NCBI GenBank assembly: GCA_021800255.1
Contig: JAJYZC010000003.1
Coordinates: 1 to 44,474, forward strand
Direction: 5' to 3'
DNA length: 44,474 nt
Source of the DNA: Acidobacteriota bacterium
Lineage (GTDB): Bacteria; Acidobacteriota; Terriglobia; Terriglobales; Acidobacteriaceae
The notes beneath the pieces were generated by a model, which was not told the DNA's origin, ran no database searches, and was given only the letters and a program-made list of their open reading frames with translations. Every line of letters begins with the position of its first letter. Position 1 is the stretch's first letter. The position numbers were made by a program, and so were the translations under genes. This document shows positions 31,778 to 40,101 of the stretch, piece by piece.

Positions 31778-31804
31778 CTATCGGCGCGCGTTCGAGATTC
31801 ATGA
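31778..31804 (-). promoter_or_regulatory. Sigma-28-like promoter for cheY-cheX
   Basis: The minus strand has TCATGAAT, 11 bases and GCCGATAG. The -10 matches seven of eight consensus bases, the -35 four of eight. The leader would be about 17 bases, ending in the cheY ribosome site. Confidence 0.55.
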
Positions 31805-32124
31805 GCCGGTTTCCCGAAGGCGATCCCGGTTGCCGGCCACACGGAATGCCCAAGCCCCCGCCCGCGCAGCAGATCCGGCTGCCGTCTTGGCTTCGGACTC
31901 GCAACCTGAGTTCAAGCAACTATCATTTTCGCTCGATCGCTGTTATCGGGATCCTCGCGGCTTTCACAGAACATTCCCATTCAGCCCTGCTCGATCACTT
32001 CAGAGTTCCCCTTCAAGTTCTGGAAGAAACCGCACCTTCCCAACAAATCCCATGATTCCGCCATCGCTGTCATTTTTTCTTCACCTTGCGTTCGGTTCTC
32101 TCCTGCCAGGCAGACGATGGCGCT
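31805..32124. other. Spacer between the MshEN gene and cheY, no gene seen
   Basis: About 320 bases without a supportable coding frame, terminator or repeat. A CCCGATAA near 31950 on the minus strand looks like half a sigma-28 site but lacks a -35 partner at the right distance. Confidence 0.5.
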
Positions 32125-33090
32125 CTAATGCCCTCCTACCGATGCGATCAGGTCCTGGATCTCATCCAGCTTCGGTAACGGGGAGGCCGGCCGGCGCAGC
32201 CACATGCGCAGCCATAGACAGTCATGCACCCTCACCAGGCGCGACGCCACCGGCCGGGCGCGTTCCACAGCCTTCATGAGCGCGTGGACCAGAGCCGCCT
32301 CAGAGGCGGTTTCGATCAGCTCAACGGCGGGAAACCGCGCGCCCAACATGCGCGTGTGCGCGGGGCGGAAGAGCGACTCTTCGACCATTCCGCTCTCCAC
32401 GCGCAGTCCGGTCATCCGCTCTACGGCCAGGGCCAGGGCAGGATCAAGGCGCTCTTCGAAGCCCAGATAGAGAATCCTGCCCGCAGCCACGCGCAGGGGC
32501 AACGCGCCAAAGGCGTCGACAAACAACCGGGGCAGAAGCGCCGTCAATCCGCTCCCGTCGTGAATCTCCATGTCCAGCACCGGGCAGCTCCATTGGATGC
32601 CCAGGGCCCTGGTCACCAACTTTTCGCTGACTCCCTCGTGGCGCACCAGCCACTGGCCCAGCCTGCCGCCTCCGGCGGCCTTCTGCGCTTCGAGCGCCTG
32701 GCGAAGCTGTCTGTTGGTGATCCAGCCCTGCTCCAGCATGGTCAGACCCAGGGGAAGGCGATGGCGGTGGTTCTCCGGCGCCGCGCCCCTGGCGTCCAGC
32801 TCGCGGCGCACGGCCGAGGCGATGATCGCCGCCGTACACTCGGCCGAGCAGCACCAGCCGCCTTCAAAGACGGGCCCCGAACGGCTGCGCCAGAGCCGCA
32901 ACCATCCCGACCTGCACTGCGGATTGGCGCAGGTCTCAAAGAGAATTCCCGGCCGCAATCCAGCCCCAGGCGGCTGCGGCCAGTCCACTGCCGCCGCACT
33001 CGAGGCCACGCCCCCGTCCGGCCTTAAATTCAAAACCGGCTCGCGGAGCAATGGCGCCACTCCGCCGCGTCTCCATCTCAAAACAGGCAT
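32125..33090 (-). CDS. MshEN-domain protein with N-terminal zinc-finger-like motif
   Basis: A 321-residue soluble protein of unknown function. Cys54, Cys59, Cys80/81 and Cys85 (ETCANPQC ... WCCSAEC) look like a treble-clef zinc site. Residues 113-153 fit the MshEN pattern LGxxLxxxGx6Lx3Lx2Q followed by RLGxxL (LGLTMLEQGWITNRQLRQAL, then GRLGQWLVRHEG); MshEN domains of type II secretion/pilus ATPases can bind c-di-GMP. The leading Arg of the first motif is replaced by Pro. No ATPase domain follows; residues 170-321 are unassigned. The gene starts within the end of fliN' (13-base overlap, GGAG upstream), so it is translated with the switch genes. A switch-associated c-di-GMP effector is an inference. 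Confidence 0.8.
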   Translation of the reverse strand: MPVLRWRRGGVAPLLREPVLNLRPDGGVASSAAAVDWPQPPGAGLRPGILFETCANPQCRSGWLRLWRSRSGPVFEGGWCCSAECTAAIIASAVRRELDARGAAPENHRHRLPLGLTMLEQGWITNRQLRQALEAQKAAGGGRLGQWLVRHEGVSEKLVTRALGIQWSCPVLDMEIHDGSGLTALLPRLFVDAFGALPLRVAAGRILYLGFEERLDPALALAVERMTGLRVESGMVEESLFRPAHTRMLGARFPAVELIETASEAALVHALMKAVERARPVASRLVRVHDCLWLRMWLRRPASPLPKLDEIQDLIASVGGH

Positions 33091-33851
33091 CGGATGCTCT
33101 CCAGCCGCTTCTTGGGCGCCGCCACTTCCGTCACCCGCAGCCCGAAGTTGCCGTTCACCAGCACCACCTCTCCGCTGGCCACGATCTTATCGCCCACGAT
33201 CAGATCCACCGGCTCGGAAACATGGCGGTCCAGTTGCACCACGTCTCCAGGGCCGAGATCGAGAATCTCGCCCAAGGACATCTCCCGTGCGCCAAAACGC
33301 AGCGCCGCCTCAAGCTCTACGTCAAGCAGCAGTTCCAGACCAGGAGTCAAGGCTGTTTCCGGAGCCTGAACCGCATGCTCCTGCGCAGCAGGCTGTTGGC
33401 CGGATGCGGGGCCATCCGCGGGCTGCGGCTGCGGCGCCGCCGCTTTCAGCTCGTCCCGAACCAGAATGGTCCACGCGCGCTCGCCCTGACGCAACTGAAA
33501 GGCGCACGAGACCTGGCCTTCACCGGAGATCTCCGCAAAGTCTTTGAGGCGGCAGTTCTTCCCGGTCTGGGCCAGCAGTTCGCCGATGGCGGCCTGAGCC
33601 GCTTCGCGCAGCAGTTGGCTCCAACCGGCCTTCTGATCTACGCCCTCGCCGAGCAACGGCGCTTCCAGAATCGAGCTGTCGAGGACGACCGAGAAACGTC
33701 CTTCCATATCTCCGGCCAGTGTGGCAACGAAGCCGAACGATCCGGCCGCCAGCGGCTTGGGCAGCGACTCGACCAACTGCGGTTCGCCGGCCAGAGCCTG
33801 CGCAAAGAGGTCCGCAGCCACGACGGTCCAGCAATCCATGTAAGTCTTCAT
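33078..33851 (-). CDS. Large FliN/FliY-type switch protein
   Basis: A 257-residue protein. The last 80 residues are a FliN/SpoA domain (ELLLDVELEAALRFGAREMS, LGEILDLGPGDVVQLDRHV, VDLIVGDKIVASGEVVLVNG, NFGLRVTEV). The N-terminal 135 residues have an alpha/beta pattern recalling CheC/FliY (GFVATLAGDMEGRFSVVLD) but lack a clear E-x-x-x-N catalytic pair. A Pro/Ala/Gln linker joins the halves. It overlaps fliM by ATGA and the MshEN gene by 13 bases. A second, short FliN is encoded at 41462-41812, so this one may be a FliY-like variant or partner in the C ring. Confidence 0.88.
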   Translation of the reverse strand: MKTYMDCWTVVAADLFAQALAGEPQLVESLPKPLAAGSFGFVATLAGDMEGRFSVVLDSSILEAPLLGEGVDQKAGWSQLLREAAQAAIGELLAQTGKNCRLKDFAEISGEGQVSCAFQLRQGERAWTILVRDELKAAAPQPQPADGPASGQQPAAQEHAVQAPETALTPGLELLLDVELEAALRFGAREMSLGEILDLGPGDVVQLDRHVSEPVDLIVGDKIVASGEVVLVNGNFGLRVTEVAAPKKRLESIRCLF

Positions 33852-34813
33852 GCCACCACCTCACCCAAGATGCGTTCGATGCGGGCGGCGCGGTGCGGCC
33901 CTTGCCGGATGGCCTGTGCACGGGCCAGCGGCTGGCCGCCTACTCGCAGCACAGGAAGCGTATTGGCGGCCAGGCCCAGACGCACAATGCTGCCCGGCTC
34001 GAGATCTTCGATGACCCCGGCCGGCAGCCGCACCGGCGGCAATTGCAGAGAACAACCGAAGCTGATGCGGCGCGCCGCCGCCCCCATGCGCGCTCTCTCC
34101 TCCCCAGGCTGGCGGCGGCGGCGGCCCCAATCTGTGGTCAGCCGGCGCAGAATGGTATTGGCCACCACGGCCGGAAAGGCCAGGTTGAGCATTCCCGAGC
34201 TGTGCGGCATACGAATCTCAAAGCTCAGGCAGAGCGTCTTTTCGGCCACCGAGATGACGCGGGCCACCTGGGTCTGCATCTGGCGGCGCTCGAAGCTGAA
34301 GCTCAGCCCCACCGTCTGCCAGGCTGCGGTCAGCTCGCGGCAGATGACCTCGACCACGCTGCCCAGGATGGACTCCTCAATATCGGTCAGCTCCCGGAGC
34401 GGCCCATCCTTGCCGTCGCCGCCCAGCAGCAGGTCGATGATGGGAGGCGCCAGGGCCAGGTCCAGTTGCAGCACCGAGAGCGCGCCCAGCGGCTCCAGGC
34501 GCACCGAGGCCACGTAGTTGATTTCGGGAATGCGCAGCAGAAAGTCGTTGAACTGGATCTGTTCGGCTGAGACTAAGTTGACCTGAAAGCGGGTGCGTAG
34601 CCAGGCGGCTAGATTGTGCGTCAGGTTACGGGCGAACAGGTCGTTCAGCATACTGATGGCGCGCAACTGCTCGTTGGAGATCTGCCCCGCCGAGGAAAAA
34701 TTGTAGGGCGCGATTTTAGCCTGCGCCTCGGAGCGCGCGCTTTCCGGCGCAGCGCCGCGCGCAGCCTCGAAGAGCGCATCGATCTCGTCCTGTTTGAGCG
34801 TCTTTTCGGTCAC
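33848..34813 (-). CDS. fliM: Flagellar motor switch protein FliM
   Basis: A 321-residue C-ring protein that binds CheY-P and sets rotation direction. The N-terminal KQDEIDALFEAA is the CheY-P-binding peptide. The middle CheC-like domain includes LRAISMLNDLFARNLTHNL, VRLEPLGALSVLQLDLALA and LLLGGDGKDGPLRELTDIEE. The C-terminal FliN-like domain covers about residues 240-315. It starts at a GTG (34813) with AGGAG seven bases upstream. The end overlaps the large FliN gene. Confidence 0.97.
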   Translation of the reverse strand: MTEKTLKQDEIDALFEAARGAAPESARSEAQAKIAPYNFSSAGQISNEQLRAISMLNDLFARNLTHNLAAWLRTRFQVNLVSAEQIQFNDFLLRIPEINYVASVRLEPLGALSVLQLDLALAPPIIDLLLGGDGKDGPLRELTDIEESILGSVVEVICRELTAAWQTVGLSFSFERRQMQTQVARVISVAEKTLCLSFEIRMPHSSGMLNLAFPAVVANTILRRLTTDWGRRRRQPGEERARMGAAARRISFGCSLQLPPVRLPAGVIEDLEPGSIVRLGLAANTLPVLRVGGQPLARAQAIRQGPHRAARIERILGEVVA

Positions 34814-34877
34814 CGTTCCGCTCCTAGCATCTTTTGGCGTGGGTTTATGGTCAGCGGTCAGGGAACAGAGATCAGTT

Positions 34878-34914
34878 TCCTAGTCCCTAGTCCCTAGTCC
34901 CTAGTCCCTAATCC
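34878..34914. repeat. CCTAGTC tandem array between fliA and fliM
   Basis: Four to five copies of a seven-base unit (plus strand CCTAGTC, last copy CCTAATC) begin within three bases of the fliA stop. The rest of the 103-base spacer has no recognisable promoter. Confidence 0.9.
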
Positions 34915-34916
34915 CT

Positions 34917-35780
34917 TCATCCCGCCTTGCGCCGCGGCCGCTCCGCAACCGCGCTGAGGGGCCGGTCGAAGGCCCCGCGCGCGGCCAGATCCTTGAGCGC
35001 GACGCGCAGATGGGAGACAGCCGAGGCATGCACCTGCGAAACCCGCGATTCGACCACCCCCAGCGCCAGGCCGATCTCGCGCATGGTCATCTCCTCGTAG
35101 TAGTAGAGGGTCATCACCAGCCGCTCCCGGTCGGGCAGCTTGGCGATGGCCTCAGCCAGCCGCTCCTCGAGCTCGCCGCGCAGACAGCGGAAGAGCGGAT
35201 CTTCCTCCGGCCGGCCAGGTACATAGGCCAGCTCCTCTTCACCGGAATCCTGGTTGCGTTCAAGGTGCAGCGTGCCGATCTCAAGGCCCTTCAAATCGCC
35301 CAGAAGCTGCTGGTACTCTTCGAGATCCAAGCCCATCTCCGCGGCCACTTCGCCCTCGCCGGGCGCCCGGCCCAACTGCGCCGTCAGCGCACGGATAGCC
35401 TCCTCGACCGCGCGGCCCTTGCGCCTGAGTTCGCGCGGGCTCCAGTCGAGGGTTCTCAGGCTGTCCAGAATGGCGCCGCGAATGCGGAACTGGGCATAGC
35501 TGCGGAACTGCACCTTCTTGGCCGGATCGAACTTGGCGAAGGCGTCCATAAGCCCCACGATGCCGGCGGAGACCAGATCCTCAATGTCCACATGCTGGGG
35601 CAGACGCTCGTGAATGCGCCGGGCGAGAAAACGCACAATAGGCAAGTGCTCAAGCAGGATGCGCTCCTGCTCGCCCGTGAGCACCTGCGGCGCCGGCGCC
35701 GGCGGCGGATAGCTGCTCGGCCCGCTGCCCCGGCGCAACACCCTCTGCTCCCTGGCTGCGGCCGCCCCCTCGGTTCCCAT
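34917..35780 (-). CDS. fliA: Flagellar sigma factor FliA (sigma-28)
   Basis: A 287-residue sigma factor that directs RNA polymerase to late flagellar and chemotaxis genes. Region 2 has LPQHVDIEDLVSAGIVGLMD and VQFRSYAQFRIRGAILDSLR, region 3 WSPRELRRKGRAVEEAI, and region 4 LPDRERLVMTLYYYEEMTMR followed by IGLALGVVESRVSQVHASAV. The first 30 residues and last 20 are variable and Pro/Arg-rich. The ATG at 35780 has AAGGGG upstream. Its inhibitor FlgM is encoded at 25333-25629, and at least four sigma-28-like sites lie in the window. Confidence 0.97.
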   Translation of the reverse strand: MGTEGAAAAREQRVLRRGSGPSSYPPPAPAPQVLTGEQERILLEHLPIVRFLARRIHERLPQHVDIEDLVSAGIVGLMDAFAKFDPAKKVQFRSYAQFRIRGAILDSLRTLDWSPRELRRKGRAVEEAIRALTAQLGRAPGEGEVAAEMGLDLEEYQQLLGDLKGLEIGTLHLERNQDSGEEELAYVPGRPEEDPLFRCLRGELEERLAEAIAKLPDRERLVMTLYYYEEMTMREIGLALGVVESRVSQVHASAVSHLRVALKDLAARGAFDRPLSAVAERPRRKAG

Positions 35781-35853
35781 CTCTCTTACCCCTTGTGAGC
35801 CTTAAAACCTCTGCCCGGCCTGCTCTTGCGTACTCTGCTCCGCCCCCGGCTCC

Positions 35854-37956
35854 TCAGCGCACTGTTCCCACCGGCCGCAGCCGTATCTCAGGCGGAATTT
35901 CGCTGGCGGCGACGACCGCCAGCCGCGGCAGCACCGGCTCCAGCCATCGCTTGACGTGATAACGCGCTGGACTGGGGCAGAGGAGCACGGGCAGGGCCGC
36001 TGCCGAGCCGGAGCCGATAAGTTGTCTCAAAGAATCGGCCAAACGCCGCAGGACTGGTGTTGCGGGCGCCGCGCCTGTAGCCAGCAGGCGTGCGCCGTTC
36101 TCCGCGCCCAGCGTGGCGAGAATCTCCTCCTCGAGCCCGGAATCGAGGAGCAGAACCGGCAACTGGCCCTCGCCGTCGAGCAGAGGGCGAATCACTCTGC
36201 GCCCCAGCGCCTGACGAGCGGCCTCGACCAGGACCACCACATTCTTGTTCCCCGGAGCCGTCTCGAGCAGCGCCTCCAGGATCGCGCCCAGGTCGCGGAT
36301 CGAGACCCGCTCGCGCAGCAGTTGTTCCAAGACCTTCCCCACCTCGCCCAGGGTGAGCAGCTTGGGCACCAGCTCTTCGAGCAGCTTGGGATGGCTTTCA
36401 TTGAGCGAGTCGAGCAGCCGCTTGACCTCGGCCCGGCTCAGCAGCTCCCAGGCGTGCCGGCGAATCAGCTCGCCCAGATGGGTGGTGATGACCGTAACCG
36501 CGTCTACCACCGAGTAGCCGGCGGCGATGGCCTGGTCTTCGAGCGCGGGTGCGATCCACAGCGCCTGTACGCCGAAGGCCGGCTCGCGCGTCTCTCTGCC
36601 CGCCAGCGGCCGGCGGCCCGGGTCGCCCGATACGGCCAGCAGTTGCGCGCCCTCGGTCTGCCAGCGGCCAATCTCGATGCCGCGCAGGCTGAAGACGTAC
36701 TCGCGCGGCTTCAGGCGCAGGTTGTCGGAGATGTGCACGGGAGGCACCAGAAATCCCATCTCCGCTGAGAGATGGCGGCGCAGCGCGCGGATGCGGGTGA
36801 GCAACTGGCCTCCCTGCTTCTCGTCCACCAGCGGAATCAGTTGAAATCCGATCTCCAGGGTGAGGTCTTCGAGCCGCAAAAGAGCGGCTAAGTCCGCGCC
36901 CTGCGCCAGCTCCGCTTTTTTTTTGGCGGCGGGCGCCGGTTCGGCCGCGGCAACGGCCGGCGCGCGCGCCGCCAGCCTGCGGCCAGCCCAGAACAGCCCC
37001 GCGCTGACGGTGAGAAAGACCAGCTTGGGCAATCCAGGAATCAGGCACATGCAGCCCGAGACCAGGCTGGCCATATAAAGCGTGGCGGGCTTGCCCAATA
37101 GCTGCTGGCCGATCTCGCCGCTCAGCGCTCCGGCCGAGCTGGCGCGGGTCAGCGTGATCCCTCCAGCCACTGAGACCAATAGCGAGGGGATCAGGGTCAC
37201 CAGGCCGTCGCCCACGGTGAGCACGGTATAGGTGTGCGCGGCCTCGCTGAGCGCGATCCCCTGCTGCAGCGTGCCGATCAGCAGCCCGGCGACGATGTTG
37301 ATGGCGGTGATTAAAATCGTGGCCAGAGAGTCGCGCTGATTGAAGCGCGCGGCGCCGTCCATAGCCCCGTAGAACTCCGCTTCGCGGGCGATAGCCTGGC
37401 GGCGGCGCCGCGCCTCGGCCTCGTCGATCAGTCCCGCATTCATGTCGGCGTCGATGGCCATCTGTTTGCCCGGCAAGGCGTCCAGGGTGAAGCGGGCAGT
37501 TACCTCGGCGGTGCGCACCGCGCCGTGCGAAACCACCAGGAACTGAATGGCGACCAGAGCCAGAAACAGAACGAATCCCACCACATAGTTGCCGCCCACC
37601 ACGAATTGGCCGAAGGCTTGGATCACCTTGCCGGCCGCCGCCGTTCCATCCTGGCCGTGCAGCAGGATGCGGCGGCTGGAGGCGATGTTCAGCGACAGCC
37701 GGAAGAGGGTTAACAGGAGCAGCAGCGTGGGAAAGACCGAAAGATCGACGGCGCGCCGGATTTGGACTGCGGAGAGAAAGACGATCACCGAGGAGGCCAT
37801 CGAAAGCGCAAGCAGAAAGTCCAAAACCGCGGCCGGGACCGGCACCATCATCACGAAGATCACGCTGATCGCGGCCAGAGGCAGCAGATGCTCGCGAATC
37901 CGGTGCCAGATCGGAACAGCCGGCAGGGCGCCGGCGGCGAGGGCCGCTGAACTCAT
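35854..37956 (-). CDS. flhA: Flagellar export gate protein FlhA
   Basis: A 700-residue inner-membrane protein, core of the export gate and docking site for chaperone-substrate complexes. The N-terminal half has about eight membrane segments (LLPLAAISVIFVMMVPVPAA onwards) and the FHIPEP signature RFTLDALPGKQMAIDADMNA. The C-terminal cytoplasmic half (after about 340) forms the nonamer ring, with GLPKLVFLTVSAGLFWAGRR before it and VVDAVTVITTHLGELIRRHA within. The ATG at 37956 has GGAGGTGG and overlaps flhB (ATGA). The same frame stays open 167 codons further upstream, but that part is an Arg/Pro-rich shadow of flhB. Confidence 0.97.
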   Translation of the reverse strand: MSSAALAAGALPAVPIWHRIREHLLPLAAISVIFVMMVPVPAAVLDFLLALSMASSVIVFLSAVQIRRAVDLSVFPTLLLLLTLFRLSLNIASSRRILLHGQDGTAAAGKVIQAFGQFVVGGNYVVGFVLFLALVAIQFLVVSHGAVRTAEVTARFTLDALPGKQMAIDADMNAGLIDEAEARRRRQAIAREAEFYGAMDGAARFNQRDSLATILITAINIVAGLLIGTLQQGIALSEAAHTYTVLTVGDGLVTLIPSLLVSVAGGITLTRASSAGALSGEIGQQLLGKPATLYMASLVSGCMCLIPGLPKLVFLTVSAGLFWAGRRLAARAPAVAAAEPAPAAKKKAELAQGADLAALLRLEDLTLEIGFQLIPLVDEKQGGQLLTRIRALRRHLSAEMGFLVPPVHISDNLRLKPREYVFSLRGIEIGRWQTEGAQLLAVSGDPGRRPLAGRETREPAFGVQALWIAPALEDQAIAAGYSVVDAVTVITTHLGELIRRHAWELLSRAEVKRLLDSLNESHPKLLEELVPKLLTLGEVGKVLEQLLRERVSIRDLGAILEALLETAPGNKNVVVLVEAARQALGRRVIRPLLDGEGQLPVLLLDSGLEEEILATLGAENGARLLATGAAPATPVLRRLADSLRQLIGSGSAAALPVLLCPSPARYHVKRWLEPVLPRLAVVAASEIPPEIRLRPVGTVR

Positions 37957-39077
37957 CGCCCACCTCCTCCAAAACCCGGAGCCGCGGAGCGGCGCGCCTC
38001 TGCCTCGCGGGCACGGCGCTGGCGGACCTCGGCCTCGACGCGCTGGCGGTAAAGATAGGCGAGGATGGCGGCGACGGCGGCATAAAGCTCGACGGGAATG
38101 GGCTGGCCGACCTCGACCGAGCGGTAGAGGGAGCGGGCTAAAGGTGGATTCTCGACGATCGGAACCCCGGCCCAGCGGGCCTCGGACTTGATCTCCTCGG
38201 CCAGCAGGTTGCGCCCCTTGGCCACTACGCGCGGCGCCTCCATGGTCACGAAGTCGAAGCCCAGAGCCACGGCATAGTGGGTGGGGTTGGTCAGCACTAC
38301 CGCGGCCTTGGCTACATCGGCTTTTACGCGGCGGCGGCGCATCTGCCGCTGCAGGCCGCGAATGCGGCTGCGGATCTGCGGGCTGCCCTCGGTCTCCTTG
38401 AACTCGTCGCGCAGGTCGTCGCGGCTCATCCTCAGCCGCGATTCGCGGCTCTGCCACTCGACGAGGTAGTCGATGGCCGCCCAGCCGAAGAGCAGCCAGG
38501 CTGCGGCTAACAGCAGCCCGTACACATCCGAGCCCAGCAGCTCCAGCCGCGCGGTCGAGAAGGGCGGAATGGTCAACTGCCGGCCGATGCGCTGGACGGC
38601 AAAGACCGCCAGCAAGCCGGCCGGGAGGAGCGACTTGCCCAGCCGGGAGGCGGCGCGCAACGAGAAGAGATTCTTAATGTTGGCGGCTGGGTTGATGCGC
38701 TCCAGCTTGAAGGCCAGCCGGTTGGGGTGAAAGTTTACGCCGCCGGTCTGGAGAATGCCTGCCAGAAGCGCGGCCATCGCCATCAGGCCCATGGCCGCGG
38801 CCGGGGGCGCGAGAACGGCCACCGTCAGCCGGCGCGCGGCAGCCAGCGTGGGCGCCAGAGCGGCAGGCTCCCAACGCCGCGGCGCGCCGAGATCCAGAAA
38901 GGCGGCGAACGCGCTTCGCCACGCCTCCATGGTCCGGCCGCTGATCTCGCCGAGGGCGATGGCGCCGGCCAGCATTCCCGCCGCCGCCGTCAGCTCACGG
39001 CTATACAGAATGTCGCCTTCCTTGCGCGCCTTCTCGCGCCGGTGCTGCGTGGCCCTTTCGGTGCGTTCTCCGGGCAT
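37953..39077 (-). CDS. flhB: Flagellar export switch protein FlhB
   Basis: A 374-residue inner-membrane protein that changes export specificity from rod/hook to filament substrates. Four membrane segments lie in the N-terminal 210 residues. NPTH (264-267) in VVLTNPTHYAVALGF is the self-cleavage site. The cytoplasmic C-terminus includes GRNLLAEEIKSEARWAGVPI and ends in an Arg/Ala-rich tail. The N-terminal ERTERATQHRREKARKEGD is the usual amphipathic start. It overlaps flhA by four bases and follows fliR after three. Confidence 0.97.
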   Translation of the reverse strand: MPGERTERATQHRREKARKEGDILYSRELTAAAGMLAGAIALGEISGRTMEAWRSAFAAFLDLGAPRRWEPAALAPTLAAARRLTVAVLAPPAAAMGLMAMAALLAGILQTGGVNFHPNRLAFKLERINPAANIKNLFSLRAASRLGKSLLPAGLLAVFAVQRIGRQLTIPPFSTARLELLGSDVYGLLLAAAWLLFGWAAIDYLVEWQSRESRLRMSRDDLRDEFKETEGSPQIRSRIRGLQRQMRRRRVKADVAKAAVVLTNPTHYAVALGFDFVTMEAPRVVAKGRNLLAEEIKSEARWAGVPIVENPPLARSLYRSVEVGQPIPVELYAAVAAILAYLYRQRVEAEVRQRRAREAEARRSAAPGFGGGGR

Positions 39078-39080
39078 CGG

Positions 39081-39866
39081 TCAGCCTCCCGCGCCGTGCG
39101 CGGCGGCCGACACAGAGATCAGGCGCTGGGCCATGTCGAGCAGGCTCGCAAAACGCGCCTCGATGAAGCGCGGCCAAAGGGCCAGCGCCCCAATCAAGAC
39201 CACGAATCCGGTCACAGTTTTAAGCGGCACGCTCAGAAACATCACCGGCAGTTGCGGGCTGAGCTTGCCTAAGAGAGCCACCGCAACCTCGACCAGCAGC
39301 GTCGCCGCCAGCACCGGCGCGGCCAGTTCCAGAGCGGCCAGAAAGATTCCGGCGGCGGCGCGCACGATGGCCACTGCGGCCGGCGGCGCCAGGGCGTATG
39401 TTCCCAGGGGCACGGCGCGAAAGCTGCGCACCAGGGAGGCCAAAAGAATGCGGTCCAGCCCGGCAGCGATGAGGATGAGTCCGCCCATGAGCTGGAACAG
39501 GTCGCCCAGCAGCGGCGTCTGAATGGAGGTCGAAGGATCAAGCAGATTCACCAGCGAAAAGCTGAACTGTAAGCCCACGATCTGGCCAGCGAAGGTCAGC
39601 ATCTCGTTCAAAAACGCAAGCACAAGGCCGTAGACCAGGCCCACCGCCAGCTCGCCCACGAGCGCGGGAAAGTCGAGCGTCACGTGGGCCTGGGGCAAGG
39701 CGGCTACCGCCGGCGCCAGTAGAAAGGCCACCGCGCCCGCGAACAGAGCCTTGGCGCGGACCGGCAGCGCGGTCGAGGAGAAGAACGGAGCGAAGGCCAC
39801 CATCCCGCTCACCCGCACCAAAACCAGCGTCATTGCGCTCAAAAATCTGCTCCAGTCCGTCATCAT
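39081..39866 (-). CDS. fliR: Flagellar export gate protein FliR
   Basis: A 261-residue membrane protein of the FliP5-FliQ4-FliR1 export gate. It has about six hydrophobic segments, with the family motifs VRVSGMVAFAPFFSSTALPV, GQIVGLQFSFSLVNLLDPST and LGDLFQLMGGLILIAAGLDR. The ATG at 39866 is probable; a GTG two codons earlier is possible. No strong ribosome site is present because the leader is a low-complexity array. The 235-base spacer to fliQ has no gene but carries arrays at both ends. Confidence 0.95.
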   Translation of the reverse strand: MMTDWSRFLSAMTLVLVRVSGMVAFAPFFSSTALPVRAKALFAGAVAFLLAPAVAALPQAHVTLDFPALVGELAVGLVYGLVLAFLNEMLTFAGQIVGLQFSFSLVNLLDPSTSIQTPLLGDLFQLMGGLILIAAGLDRILLASLVRSFRAVPLGTYALAPPAAVAIVRAAAGIFLAALELAAPVLAATLLVEVAVALLGKLSPQLPVMFLSVPLKTVTGFVVLIGALALWPRFIEARFASLLDMAQRLISVSAAAHGAGG

Positions 39867-39872
39867 TTGCAC

Positions 39873-39900
39873 TCAGCTTTCAGCCATCAGTTCTCAGCTA
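39873..39900 (-). repeat. Low-complexity array before fliR start
   Basis: On the minus strand TAGCTGAGAACTGATGGCTGAAAGCTGAG runs up to the fliR start. It is in inverted orientation to the array at 40060-40096 at the other end of the same spacer. Confidence 0.75.
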
Positions 39901-40059
39901 CAAAAAATTCCCTGCTCCTCCACTTGCCGTGCGCAGCGGCGGCTATCTCTTCCGCTGGTCACTTCGTACGGCAACCTGCGCATCCGTTGCACCGTCATCT
40001 ACAAACCACACGCCTGAATCTTCACTCCGCTTTTTGACTCTCACCGCGATTCGGGCAAC

Positions 40060-40096
40060 AAAAGCTGAAAGCTGACGGCTGACGGCCGAAAGCTGT
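40060..40096 (-). repeat. Low-complexity array after fliQ stop
   Basis: Minus strand CAGCTTTCGGCCGTCAGCCGTCAGCTTTCAGCTTT, beginning a few bases past the fliQ stop. It has the same [stop]-CAGCTTT layout as after fliE and flgK. Confidence 0.75.
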
Positions 40097-40101
40097 TTTC
40101 C

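Noticed and set aside
33051-34517. 488-residue open frame on the plus strand
   Set aside because: Antisense to fliN' and fliM, with Ser/Arg-rich low-complexity translation; a GC-rich shadow frame.
36012-36020. GCCGATAA on the plus strand
   Set aside because: Perfect sigma-28 -10 sequence but inside flhA, with no plus-strand gene downstream; chance match.
37957-38457. 167-codon N-terminal extension of flhA
   Set aside because: Arg/Pro-rich and fully inside flhB; the ATG at 37956 has a strong ribosome site and the family-typical start.
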